Part shown: positions 13,001 through 18,963 of the stretch, piece after piece
Layout of the letters: every line of letters starts with the position of its first letter
Position numbering within the stretch: position 1 is the stretch's first letter
Virus record (IMG/VR): IMGVR_UViG_3300030060_006720
Location: 2,256 to 35,722 of that record
From: a virus
Reading direction: 5' to 3' (one strand)
DNA: 33,467 bases
The notes under the pieces: generated by a model
What the model saw: only the letters and a program-made list of their open reading frames with translations
The model's database searches: none
What the model was told of the DNA's origin: nothing
Translations under genes and position numbers: made by a program

Positions 13001-13202
13001 CACCGCCTACAACGTTATAAGCAGCGTCTAAAACTGTAACTTTAGCATTACCTTTTAGACTCTGTACCGCTCCAGTATTAGAATCTTCAGATGTAGATAT
13101 TTCAATATTTAAAGCGTCTCTGTATTCACCATTAGGCACTAGACGCTCATCAAGGTCTTTATTCATTCGACCTTTTAAGTAATTGTGAATTAACTCAGCC
13201 AT
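4074..13202 (-). CDS. Giant muzzle/nozzle-like tail protein with Ig-like and BACON-like C-terminal modules
   Basis: This 3042-aa protein fills over a quarter of the window. It starts MAELIHNYLKGRMNKDLDER, followed by NGEYRDALNIE and a GAVQSLKGN segment. This N-terminal pattern (a short leader, then N-K-D-D, a proline loop, a Y-x-x-x-x-N segment and a G-N turn) is what I recall from tail stabilisation or muzzle proteins of crAss-like and marine podophages. Around residues 1640-1830 there are propeller-like blades (NSDLIALCENKVLKI, GGYDPKKNAYIITL, KGWTSFKSYIP). From about residue 1950 the style changes to Ser/Thr/Asn-rich beta modules; three end in VTQ-type strands (LTITQAPS about 2346, VTVTQEAAPS about 2485, VTVTQKGRP about 2690), as in BACON and Ig-like domains. 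The last 200 residues are Cys-rich. The N-terminal part probably forms the distal tail barrel and the C-terminal part a host- or glycan-binding extension. The tail function is fairly sure; the domain names need a profile search. Confidence 0.85.
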   Translation of the reverse strand: MAELIHNYLKGRMNKDLDERLVPNGEYRDALNIEISTSEDSNTGAVQSLKGNAKVTVLDAAYNVVGGATNFMSDTSASNATTVGSIAIEKDKKVFNFISLASDLEDGNTFTINNIDYVQKLGIKSDAITEWVSFNNVEGGNTYPLLVDVFESRIEPPGVQASLGVIEAVGSNNLTAVNLIYPNPNNSTSLIRKTPSGVRPGMRVQLMGPNGIDAYAVGDEVVVLKIIESANAANVKIITTKPSNGQLMTQALIDQGYVYRFTAPRILNFITGTSESESNVSGTPSSPSPKDTMITAINYVDDILFYTDSRNEPKRIHIKDFYSDSSGYGGTQAGDYLSFATVKYHSTYRYKWGSRPNFFREEHITTIRKSPRKAPTVKGTIFKRDPQPFTELATNQVHTYVPFVQTNVFDPNAAQVNASQFNMIEYGNSVPLVDLRPLGSTMVLEANLPLVNWQVGDSISFIGIETGAGWEGSILQDCTTDPSLTLGQFVIQIDSYDSNYLSVNDFNNPSTASIDVEFFAASVITNKKQMYLREFVSFAIRYRYKNKEYSSISPYSIPVFVPGTYSYSSLTGENRGMQNNMQSIVISNFVTPEVPDDVEYIDILFKNHGSINLNQVKKIQRGSDEWNAITPGDNLVTGKVVFDTETFGSTIPENQLVRVYDDVPRSAKAQEFIASRILYGNYKEGYDLVDAGADDVDFISDNTVVSYGKQFLESYEGNSAGTTASLSRNEMIHNAKWGNQKSTAWSHHNSFNLLGTGAGVWYQANQAVVYADTGVGVLSSSQRGPFLSEAQAMVFNGMNSLSYEDATYYFGFYKADPTVATLVATTASGGVANLMNFTGEGDDTHTVTAELFAHSKTLFTSPSPVNYTDNNPPYTAAISATEFAWVVPSVAAVDNNIFDPEGNITEDVLPNYFEPDTGANLHDGNNTGGSDGGNVVVKVRYTADQDATVSYDISATPDFEATGYHLTISAPTGGQTGGNLNSTVHQKEFILAKFNTIEVSYTMSLIKTDVNGNETTVQQNTVSTGLVDFSASNGTNSYAMPTNQAATLTGNIGLLQNEKLHVNITYDYTINNENIPAVTDIITLFDFDNTPGTSNAFVGFTASSSLVHPEVGNIKASYYKVRMASNSPSASFTTASTPTQYTSSARAFPSVKSLREYQIGIVYGDYYGRETPVLYDKNTSVTVPKNKAPLFNNLAVAIKNNPPAWADYYKFYIKELTGEYYNIPLFKAFPLDIDDPNNPGPGVAPETAHVLLAFSSSEASKIEVDDYLVLKKAHGVGGPVNLGTTSLSGNTTIVNVNGAVIDTDARFKVLEIINELDNAQQGANLVTPSGQIVYGCTVDDALGRFFVRIKATDAFDQFIGIDQTGTFASPGMRSQSEKGAVMSAVFEIEKKRNIDQDLFYEVGSAYPIKLDEKSIADYIHSDFILQVPAESMIAFSTDIAHDINRKLRTNNIRVKSVQGAKTFGSNHVLNIDPNSSDEGAGLAFIEFDIPGQNDFSSNNFGILDAVDQNGNVIPGNVVYNNIFLNATANLAGSKLNLLDAETGAIVQVEVVYSTYNGSNVIAIKPYSCRSEFYSRTFTTTLPFYNCISFANGVESDRILDVFNEDVLYTYDGGKQSGWKATIPDDGNYREVVQSNQIIFSQEYSKTFGGGFNEFIVADPTGSIVKLLNYEYGSITKLHARNSDLIALCENKVLKILAKKDAAYDIQGQSTFIASNKVLGGIIPFIGNYGCQNAESFAEEEYRIYFVDQAKGSVLRLSRDGITPISEAGMNDWFNDQLRYSQSIVGGYDPKKNAYIITLHEVTSPEVNKNVYTLGFKENVKGWTSFKSYIPESSVALSNNYYTFKNGLMYLHHVEELTTTHCNFYGTQYEATLTDIFNESPNVVKNYKAVSYEGTQSKVDAFTDVVSGGVTYNDNEFYNDTAKTGWYVESIVTDKESGEVNEFIEKEGKWHNYIKSNASASLDLSSLSVQGIDVLSDNAILTTGTLPGTQFSFSCNVVPAGPGQAWSTTPTASQITNFPGSTQITISPNSNFAISASAFNNGTLDVTVAGASVATNTIVTGVSFVDTTTPGLLSNQVIAVFDLTAAGAAALTGDVIITWTTGATATAPSVIAEHFIQFVGNFTGGGAESFTHTAHPWETGYSQTSASEILINSIPNNTATGNNFINITLTGNNFVYSPSLPPTVVFGNDIINDGELGNYNATVTVDPSGASATILIDYDPLVTNTPGTDINNVITITTNSATGVLEYGDYTPSFVTSNVASIGYQAGSYTKGVNTTSGPFTVQVTDFGSPGVIIANSASVTTNFDPNIASNNFITFDAIANNSTTLTNTATIVITSSNYPQLTDTLTITQAPSIAASLGVGVRFIPTPVGFFASYFPNLTAATYLMPHTSVFNDPSVFGELEIIYNDSSGAPPNIGTSNINFIDTGDGTSWISNHFTLTVLVHINTGNTLFRFMVDQNTASVQRSADIEVTHPTDPTVTQTVTVTQEAAPSTNSLILSFEQEDPNSSTTGVLATIGTDLEHNYLAFSNEIYANIDDFSAPSNFGGGTNGFYGTDFNNAAFNNINVTVTVPDPASVMFPVTNSYYANNSAPSFYSNDPNDIIPVQSNHWMTSSSFSSLYQPFTYIDANGTLQVTNAEYKLTYGTPAFNTWVAGDYDANDPYLCRIPIDRTAIVKGYHPFNNDTTSPNDTVTVTQKGRPVLFLEQTDIVNQTAALLTFNGIIQNSGVIIRSNCTGVPLTRVKYYNTQFDMENDLNYTLSTAAGFAWITNDPDIGGTGICNISPNQAYSCSASIQVSAPTTQQQYFARVEFAHPELYSSFADVDAAFGTSWTWMDTFPDVDHVNIVLDPMSPTLDFGLVSQLDLCHTPGTAPNVHTTPGTPIQSSFVGSFCTGSVPSCSLEFPAGSGLYYATNNTFEYNIECGSADVIYDVSSSSQHYLAIDCTYNGTGTHLVSVVNYFEDADDPTTATGPGSPPSWATHMSSSYLQANSQAPSGHAFRFQFDAQQLRNIHTTLQVDKKVVFKIEHSDVSGIFQYISIRLNFNQVI

Positions 13203-13205
13203 TAA

Positions 13206-14102
13206 TTAGTGTTTAATATGCTTAGATTTTCCTCTAAGTATTTGTGTTATTTCTTCTAACTTAATGTTAGATAATCTTAATTTAGCTTTTCTAGTAGAAG
13301 CTATTTTTTCTTTGCGAGCTCTTTGAACTATATACTCTGGTATTTTAGAAGCAGTAGAAAGTATAGCGTAAGATATATGCTTATACATAGCTTCTTCTGC
13401 CATTTTATGTATTTGCATCTCACCTTCAGTTCCTAAGCTATCGCTTATATACTTTAATGTTACAGTTTTACCACTTAAATTAGAACCAAAGTGTATTAAT
13501 CCTTTTAAATCATCTATATAAAACGAACCGTTTGACTGCGCGTACTGCGCGTCTATACCAAATCTTTGTCCGTTTAAAAAATCATATCTATCACTGTCAT
13601 AGCTAAAAGAACTAACATTACTAGTTACCGCGCCACCTTTTTTATATTTTTCCCAAGTGTTAGACTCGGTTTGTAAATCAATGTTACCATCAGCATCTGA
13701 ATCATCAAAGTTATTTATACTTATAGAACCATCTTGTTCTGGTGCAGTTGGATTAGAAGTTTGTCTTGCGGGATACAACACGTGCTCTATACCAGCGTCA
13801 TCACAATAACTTAACTTAACATAGTTGACATAGTCTTGAGGCAACACCATTTGAAGAACGTTAGGTATTTCTATTTCATGAGACTTTATAGATTTTAAAG
13901 TATCAAAACTTAATTCTTGTAAAGCTCTTTGAGCATGAAAAGCTACTTCAGGTCTTTTTGCTTTTGTTATAACTTTACCTTCGCCAACGTAGGCTATCAT
14001 AAATTGATTTATAATATCTTGTAATGACGTAAATTGATACTTACCAAAGTTATCACTATTGCCGTAATATTGTGCTTGTGTTTGATTATCTAATAACGCC
14101 AT
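13206..14102 (-). CDS. Ring/head-tail adaptor-like protein, 298 aa
   Basis: Located between another ring-like gene and the muzzle-like gene, with 3 bases to each neighbour. Residues 25-75 are helical and include AKRPEVAFHAQRALQELSFD. A conserved-looking block, VLQMVLPQDYVNYVKLSYCD, at about residues 82-101 precedes a beta region and a helical, basic C-terminus (ARKEKIASTRKAKLRLSNIK). That helix, P-x-D-Y strand and beta arrangement resembles tubular or ring proteins joining portal to tail in podophages (P22 gp4/T7 gp11-like and crAss-like ring proteins). The role of linking head to tail is inferred from order and overall pattern. There is no enzymatic motif. The start is the only plausible ATG near the neighbour's stop. 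Confidence 0.75.
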   Translation of the reverse strand: MALLDNQTQAQYYGNSDNFGKYQFTSLQDIINQFMIAYVGEGKVITKAKRPEVAFHAQRALQELSFDTLKSIKSHEIEIPNVLQMVLPQDYVNYVKLSYCDDAGIEHVLYPARQTSNPTAPEQDGSISINNFDDSDADGNIDLQTESNTWEKYKKGGAVTSNVSSFSYDSDRYDFLNGQRFGIDAQYAQSNGSFYIDDLKGLIHFGSNLSGKTVTLKYISDSLGTEGEMQIHKMAEEAMYKHISYAILSTASKIPEYIVQRARKEKIASTRKAKLRLSNIKLEEITQILRGKSKHIKH

Positions 14103-14105
14103 TTA

Positions 14106-15254
14106 TTATAATTTTTCTTGTTGAATATCTTTCATTTCTTCACTTCCAGCTGCTTGAAAAAGACTTGCATCTTCAATAGCTAGTCCAGCTAAAACTAATA
14201 TTCTATTAACTAAGTTTACTTCTTCTGATCTGTGAAGTTCAAAGTCTGTAGATGCACTAGCTTTAAATATAGGCTTGTTTAATATAACATTATAACCCCA
14301 CTCTACTGTTGCGGGCACTTTAATATAATCATGTGTTATAGTGTCTGTAGAACTAGGCGTTGGATATATAGTTATACTGTTAGCGCCTGACCTAACGTAA
14401 GCAGGGTTACTAGATGTTGGTCGAGCTACAGAAGAACTATTATATAAAGTAGCTTCATGAGAAGTTATTTCATCAACCCTAGTAGGATAAGTAGCGCTTA
14501 CTGATTTCCAGTGAACATTACCCATACGGTAAACTTCGTTTGTACCACCATCTCCTAATGTTGCATTATCTATTTCTTTAACGCATATATATCCAATAGT
14601 TATATAATCACTATTGTTACCAACATCTTTGTTTGTTATTTCTATATTATGAGCTCCAGTAGTGTCTGCAACAAAAGTAAAATTATTACTACCAACATTT
14701 GGTTCTAAATCTTCAAAAGTGTGAGCGGCAGATCCAGCATCGTTTATAGTTACACTATAAGAAGTAGGCTCTTGCATATCTATGACAGTCCATTGAACTT
14801 CATAAGTAGTACCAGCTGTTAAGTTAAAGTTAGTAGTAGTAGCGCCTATAGTGCCAGCATTAGCGTTTTGTAGTATTTTCAAACCACCGTCAAAGTTGTT
14901 GGCTGTAGCAGGAGCTACATGAGTAATATTACCATTAGCTATGTTAACAGAACCTATACCAGTTATGTTTGTAGTAAAATTATTTTCGTACTTTAAAGTA
15001 GAAGCTGTTAAAGCTTGATTGTTTATTCTAAAAGGAGCTAACTTTTCTTCTAATATATGAAGCATATCAGAGTGTTCAGTAGAGTTACCTTTTCTTTTTT
15101 GAAACTGTGATATGTCATAAAAATATTGCTCAAACAGATCCATTTGAGCTTGATTTGCAAGTATATTAAACTCTTGCGGAGTAATATAACCTCTTTGTTC
15201 TTTATTAGCAATAGCTAGTACTGCTTTATATACTGTGTTTATACTTACCGCCAT
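14106..15254 (-). CDS. Ring/adaptor-like protein with inserted beta-sandwich domain, 382 aa
   Basis: The N-terminal 80 residues are helical, with the block ANKEQRGYITPQEFNILANQ at about residues 16-35, a pattern I recall from ring or adaptor proteins of crAss-like and marine podophages. The C-terminal part (about 235-382) continues that family style, with TYPTRVDEITS, a SITIYP strand and a helical end holding SEEVNLVNRILVLAGLAIED. Between them, residues about 88-230 form a Ser/Thr/Asn/Gly-rich beta region (NLTAGTTYEVQWTV, NNFTFVADTTGAHNIEI, DYITIGYICVKEI) that looks like a separate jelly-roll domain of the carbohydrate-binding type. A hairpin lies just upstream (15276-15304). The job is probably a head-tail ring, with the insert exposed on the particle. 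The ring assignment rests on order and motif memory. Confidence 0.75.
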   Translation of the reverse strand: MAVSINTVYKAVLAIANKEQRGYITPQEFNILANQAQMDLFEQYFYDISQFQKRKGNSTEHSDMLHILEEKLAPFRINNQALTASTLKYENNFTTNITGIGSVNIANGNITHVAPATANNFDGGLKILQNANAGTIGATTTNFNLTAGTTYEVQWTVIDMQEPTSYSVTINDAGSAAHTFEDLEPNVGSNNFTFVADTTGAHNIEITNKDVGNNSDYITIGYICVKEIDNATLGDGGTNEVYRMGNVHWKSVSATYPTRVDEITSHEATLYNSSSVARPTSSNPAYVRSGANSITIYPTPSSTDTITHDYIKVPATVEWGYNVILNKPIFKASASTDFELHRSEEVNLVNRILVLAGLAIEDASLFQAAGSEEMKDIQQEKL

Positions 15255-15275
15255 TTAATTATTTTTTTATAGTTA

Positions 15276-15304
15276 AGCAACCACCCTATAACAGAGTGGC
15301 TGCT
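15276..15304 (-). promoter_or_regulatory. RNA hairpin between the 280-aa gene and the ring-protein gene
   Basis: The plus-strand arms AGCAACCACC and AGTGGCTGCT enclose a 9-base loop. Two plus-strand positions mismatch (A/C pairs), but in minus-strand RNA both become G-U wobbles, giving a complete 10-pair stem. This implies the structure acts in the leftward transcript. No U-run follows it, so it is not a standard terminator. It could be an RNA-processing site, a stabilising 5' structure for the tail mRNA, or a weak attenuator. Confidence 0.6.
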
Positions 15305-15318
15305 CTACTATAAGATAA

Positions 15319-16161
15319 TTACGCGTTTAATCGCTTTTCTATGTTGGTATAAACTTCCATACCTTCATCTGTTTTAAACCAAGCAGCTAAAGCAGAATAT
15401 GGGTGCTCATCAAATGGAATACTAAATAGCTTTCTACCAGTAGCACCCCAAGAGAAGTGTCTTTGATCTGGTGATAATCTTAATATACCTTCTTCAGTAG
15501 CTTTAATACCATTGTTTCTAAGTACTACGTTTTCATCTTGGGCTAAATCTAAGAACAAACTAGGGTTTCTTCTAGCAAACAATAAAGCGTCTCGTTTAAG
15601 CTCTTTAGAACTCAACTCTGATACGCTAGATCCAACCTCTGCTCTTAGTATAGCTTCTAATCTATCAAGATCTATACTTCTAGCCATGTCTAACGCTTCG
15701 ATTTCCATCTCTAATACGTCAAGCTGGCTTTTAGCTACCTCTACAGGCTTCCATTCGTAATACAAATTTTCTCTGTGCGGGTGATAAAGAGATAATAGTT
15801 TTTGTAAAGTCTGTTCATTTCTAGGAACAAATAAAGCTCCGTTTCTAAAAATTATGTGTGATAATCTTTGATCACCAACCATTTCGTCTACAAAGGGAGA
15901 TTTTTGATTTTGACAATATTTTAATTCTCTTTCGTAACCTTTTTCTTCGTCAAAGTAATAAATTCCAGAAGATCTTATGCTTCTTGATATAGGTTTTTTT
16001 CTACCTTTTAAATAATAAACTCTATCTTTTATTTCCCATTTAGGTTTTTTTGGCTCTTGTTTTTTTACAACAACCGGAATAGGTTCGTTAATAGCTACTG
16101 CTTCAACAACCTTTGTTTCTGTTTTTATCGCAGGTTTTTCTGCGTTTGTTTTTTTTGGCAT
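15319..16161 (-). CDS. Head-associated protein encoded just after the major capsid gene, 280 aa
   Basis: No family is recognised with confidence. Residues 1-43 are a charged Lys/Glu/Pro/Val tail that looks disordered. Residues 44-130 look beta-rich (DRVYYLKGRKKPISRS, SGIYYFDEEKGYEREL). Residues 130-190 form an amphipathic helical stretch (LDVLEMEIEALDMARSIDLD). The end contains FARRNPSLFLDL and a C-terminal helical block. It comes right after the strong terminator behind the capsid gene, with the A/T-rich leader starting at 16162, so it should be made at lower level than capsid. Position suggests a head completion, decoration or portal-adjacent protein; a role in packaged DNA contact is possible from the basic N-terminus but is speculation. 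Confidence 0.7.
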   Translation of the reverse strand: MPKKTNAEKPAIKTETKVVEAVAINEPIPVVVKKQEPKKPKWEIKDRVYYLKGRKKPISRSIRSSGIYYFDEEKGYERELKYCQNQKSPFVDEMVGDQRLSHIIFRNGALFVPRNEQTLQKLLSLYHPHRENLYYEWKPVEVAKSQLDVLEMEIEALDMARSIDLDRLEAILRAEVGSSVSELSSKELKRDALLFARRNPSLFLDLAQDENVVLRNNGIKATEEGILRLSPDQRHFSWGATGRKLFSIPFDEHPYSALAAWFKTDEGMEVYTNIEKRLNA

Positions 16162-16182
16162 AATATAATATAATAAAAAATT

Positions 16183-16213
16183 AAAAAAAAAGATCGGGGC
16201 CGAAGCCCCGACC
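16183..16213 (-). terminator. Strong rho-independent terminator after the major capsid gene
   Basis: On the minus strand the stop codon of the capsid gene is followed 9 bases later by GGTCGGGGC, a TTCG tetraloop and GCCCCGATC, then nine T. That is a 9-pair stem (one G-U) closed by the very stable UUCG loop with a full U-tract. The plus strand has no T-run after the hairpin, so it works leftward only. Its place inside the structural block suggests partial termination, keeping capsid mRNA above that of the downstream tail genes. Confidence 0.92.
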
Positions 16214-16222
16214 TAATAAATG

Positions 16223-17725
16223 CTATTGTAACAACATAAAGTTGTTAGCACCTTGTGTAATCAAACATCTTTCAGACAGCATGTGAATCTGCATTGCATC
16301 TAAAGCAGTAGTTGCAGCTCCAACAGAACCAGTCACCCAAGACTTCATTCTACGATCGTCAGTTTGAGAAGCTCTATAACGCACGTGTAAGAACGGACGC
16401 TTAATGTTTCTACCTAACATTTGATCATAAACGTTTGAAGTACCAGCAGGAATAAATACTCCACGGATAGCAGCTGTTCCAGCAGTATCATTGATACCAC
16501 CTCTAGTAGCTTTATCGTTTAAGTAACGGAAGTCAGACTTATAGAAGTCATAAGATCCTCTACGGAATCCAGTGAATCCTAAATTAAGAGCCATATCTTC
16601 GTCGTTCTCAAATACTCCGTAAGAAGTACCACCAGCGCCGTAAGAGTTCATCAATGCTAACATGTCATCAATAACTAAGTTAGTTGATCTGTTTAAAAAC
16701 ATCATATACTCTTCGATAGCACCTTGACGGTCAAACTCTGCTAAGATACTGTCAAACTCTCCTAAAGCAGTACCAGCAAGAAGTAAGTCAGAAGACACGT
16801 TACCACGATCAGTAATCGCAGCAAATAATCCTTGAGTACCAGCTTGATCTCCAGCAGTAGGCCCTAAGAAGTTATCAACATCGTCAGTTCCAGGAACATT
16901 GAGTTCAGATTCTAACATAGCCATTTCTAAGTAGTCTCCAAAACGAGCTCTTGTATCAGACTCAGCTTTTAAGTACCACAAGTATCCAGAAGCACCACCT
17001 TCAGAAGCGATTTCAACCCAACCAATACGAGATGCATCTGATCCAGATACTTCGTAGTAATCTTTTAAGATAATTGGTTTGTTGTTAAAACTTCTAAAAG
17101 TAGGTTCGTTAGCTCCTCTTTGATCTGTAGCAACTGGAGCACCACCTAAACTATTGTAGCTTGTTCCTTTACCAAACTCAGATCCGTAAACTAAACAAGT
17201 AGTTGCACCAGCAGTTGTTGAAAGACCAGTACAGTCAGCAGCTCCGTAAGGTTCAACCTCAAAAGTTGCGTTTGTAGCGTGAGTTTCAGTAACTAAAGCT
17301 TTAATAACAGTATTGTTACTTGAAAGTAATACAGTGTCATTAACTCTAACACCGTGATCAGCAGGCGTAAAGCCATCACCAGCGATGTTTCCATCAATAT
17401 CAGATATTACCTCAACTAAACCACCGTTACCACCAGTTAAACCACCAGCTACAGTTACAGTTACTTTGTAAGATAAATGTAAACGGCTTTGCTCTGACCA
17501 AACAACTTGATCAGCAGTCATTGCCTCTTCAGCCCCAACTTGAGATAAAAAACCTGAAATAGTTCTCGGTCCGAAAACTTCAGCTTCTTTCTCCATTAAG
17601 TCAGGAACGTATTGTTGCGCCCAGCCTTCGTTAGCTGTAGACGCTAAATCCAAATAATTTGACTGTAGCGCTTGCTTCTGTGGAGCAGCTACGCTATTCA
17701 AATTAAGTCCATTAGTAATTGGCAT
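16223..17725 (-). CDS. Major capsid protein
   Basis: The 500-aa product has the length and place expected of a HK97-fold major capsid protein of crAss-like and related phages: portal, scaffold-like gene, then this gene. It begins MPITNGLNLNSVAAPQKQAL and has the long N-terminal segment EGWAQQYVPDLMEKEAEVFG, then a mixed alpha/beta body with a spine-helix-like region near residues 245-280 (SDTRARFGDYLEMAMLESEL) and an E-loop-like Gly-rich stretch near 90-105. The leader just before the ATG reads TTTAAATTTTAAAAAA, similar to the leaders of the 137- and 140-aa genes. The gene is closed by a strong terminator, fitting a highly expressed unit. No cleaved N-terminal prohead domain is obvious, in line with a separate scaffold gene. 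Confidence 0.85.
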   Translation of the reverse strand: MPITNGLNLNSVAAPQKQALQSNYLDLASTANEGWAQQYVPDLMEKEAEVFGPRTISGFLSQVGAEEAMTADQVVWSEQSRLHLSYKVTVTVAGGLTGGNGGLVEVISDIDGNIAGDGFTPADHGVRVNDTVLLSSNNTVIKALVTETHATNATFEVEPYGAADCTGLSTTAGATTCLVYGSEFGKGTSYNSLGGAPVATDQRGANEPTFRSFNNKPIILKDYYEVSGSDASRIGWVEIASEGGASGYLWYLKAESDTRARFGDYLEMAMLESELNVPGTDDVDNFLGPTAGDQAGTQGLFAAITDRGNVSSDLLLAGTALGEFDSILAEFDRQGAIEEYMMFLNRSTNLVIDDMLALMNSYGAGGTSYGVFENDEDMALNLGFTGFRRGSYDFYKSDFRYLNDKATRGGINDTAGTAAIRGVFIPAGTSNVYDQMLGRNIKRPFLHVRYRASQTDDRRMKSWVTGSVGAATTALDAMQIHMLSERCLITQGANNFMLLQ

Positions 17726-17751
17726 TTTTTTAAAATTTAAACGTTAATAAA

Positions 17752-18936
17752 TTATTTCTTTTTTCTAATTTTAAACTTAAAATCTTTAGAGTCATCGCCT
17801 AAAACTCTTACTTTTATTCCACCAGCTTCAAACTCTTTATGATTCTGTCTTGGTGACATATCTACGTTTTTAGCTTTAGCAACACTATCTTTGATAGCAT
17901 CAGCTTTTCCTTGCTCATAAAAGTGTTGAGCTATAGCGTCAGCATTCATTGCTGTGTAAAGTGATTTATGATAACCTGCGGCGTCTTCCATCGTACCTTG
18001 TTCGTTCAAAAACCTTTTGATAAAGTTATTAATGTCGCCCTGCGCGTCTTTCACTTTGTCAGCATTTTTAACATTTACTCTGTATTTTTTGTCTCCAACA
18101 CTATATTCAAAACCTTTGAAATCGTTGTTAAAAACCTTATTGGTTCTTTGCATAAATACATCAGTAGCTTTTTTCTGACGTTGTTCAGTCTCTTTAGACT
18201 CTTTGTTGTATCGATTAAAGAAGTCCATTGCTTTCTGCTGTTCAGGAGTTAGCTTTGATCCCGCTTTAATCTCTTCATAATATTTAGACTTTTGCCCGTC
18301 TAAGTAGGATTTAGCCTCAGCAACTTGCTCTTTCAAGGCTATTTTCTTTTTTCTAATATCTTTTTCATCGTCAACCTCTTCATCATAGTTAAAGTTCTCT
18401 TCCATTAAAAACTGAACTTCATCTGCGTCTAGATGAGGTTTTGTTTGTTTGTAATATTCTCTTAGAGCAGTTTGATTATCCATCTCGCTAAAATCTTGAT
18501 TTAACCTAACATAATCTTGAATATCACCACCAGTTTCATTCATGAACTCAACTAGCTTTTGTATATTTTCAGGTAAAGGTTCTCCAGTCTCTTGAGCTTC
18601 AGCAATTGCTTCTTGTGCTTCTTCAGCCAGCTCGTTAGTTTGCTCTACAACTTCTTGCTCAACTACTTCTTCTATTGTTGGCTGTTCTTGTGCTTCAACT
18701 TGCGGTTGTACTTCTTCTTGTTCCTGTACGGGCTCGGAGTTTTCATCGCTTCCAACCACTCCCTCGTCGTTAACTTCAACTCTTGTAACTGTTGGTTCTT
18801 GCGGGTCATTACCTTCTGGTTTATCTAAGTTTACTTTTACTACGCTAGGATCTTCAGCTGTTTCAAACATACTTAAATCCTGCTCTTCTACTTGAGGTTG
18901 TTCTTGAACCTCTTCAATTTTTTCGTTTTCTTCCAT
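17752..18936 (-). CDS. Scaffold-like acidic protein, 394 aa
   Basis: The first 120 residues are extremely rich in Glu and Gln, and residues 110-275 continue as charged helix with coiled-coil character (KKKIALKEQVAEAKSYLDGQ). The last residues are basic (DSKDFKFKIRKKK), a usual place for a scaffold's capsid-binding tail. It lies between the portal and major capsid genes, exactly where phage scaffolding genes sit, 26 bases before the capsid start. No protease motif is seen, so it is probably a pure scaffold. Its function in prohead assembly is inferred from composition and order, which together are fairly specific. Confidence 0.78.
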   Translation of the reverse strand: MEENEKIEEVQEQPQVEEQDLSMFETAEDPSVVKVNLDKPEGNDPQEPTVTRVEVNDEGVVGSDENSEPVQEQEEVQPQVEAQEQPTIEEVVEQEVVEQTNELAEEAQEAIAEAQETGEPLPENIQKLVEFMNETGGDIQDYVRLNQDFSEMDNQTALREYYKQTKPHLDADEVQFLMEENFNYDEEVDDEKDIRKKKIALKEQVAEAKSYLDGQKSKYYEEIKAGSKLTPEQQKAMDFFNRYNKESKETEQRQKKATDVFMQRTNKVFNNDFKGFEYSVGDKKYRVNVKNADKVKDAQGDINNFIKRFLNEQGTMEDAAGYHKSLYTAMNADAIAQHFYEQGKADAIKDSVAKAKNVDMSPRQNHKEFEAGGIKVRVLGDDSKDFKFKIRKKK

Positions 18937-18963
18937 AATATAAAATATAAAAATTAGTGTTTA

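Noticed and set aside
12164-13202. Separate small gene at the start of the giant protein
   Set aside because: The frame is continuous for 3042 codons with the muzzle-like opening at its first ATG; no internal stop or frameshift.
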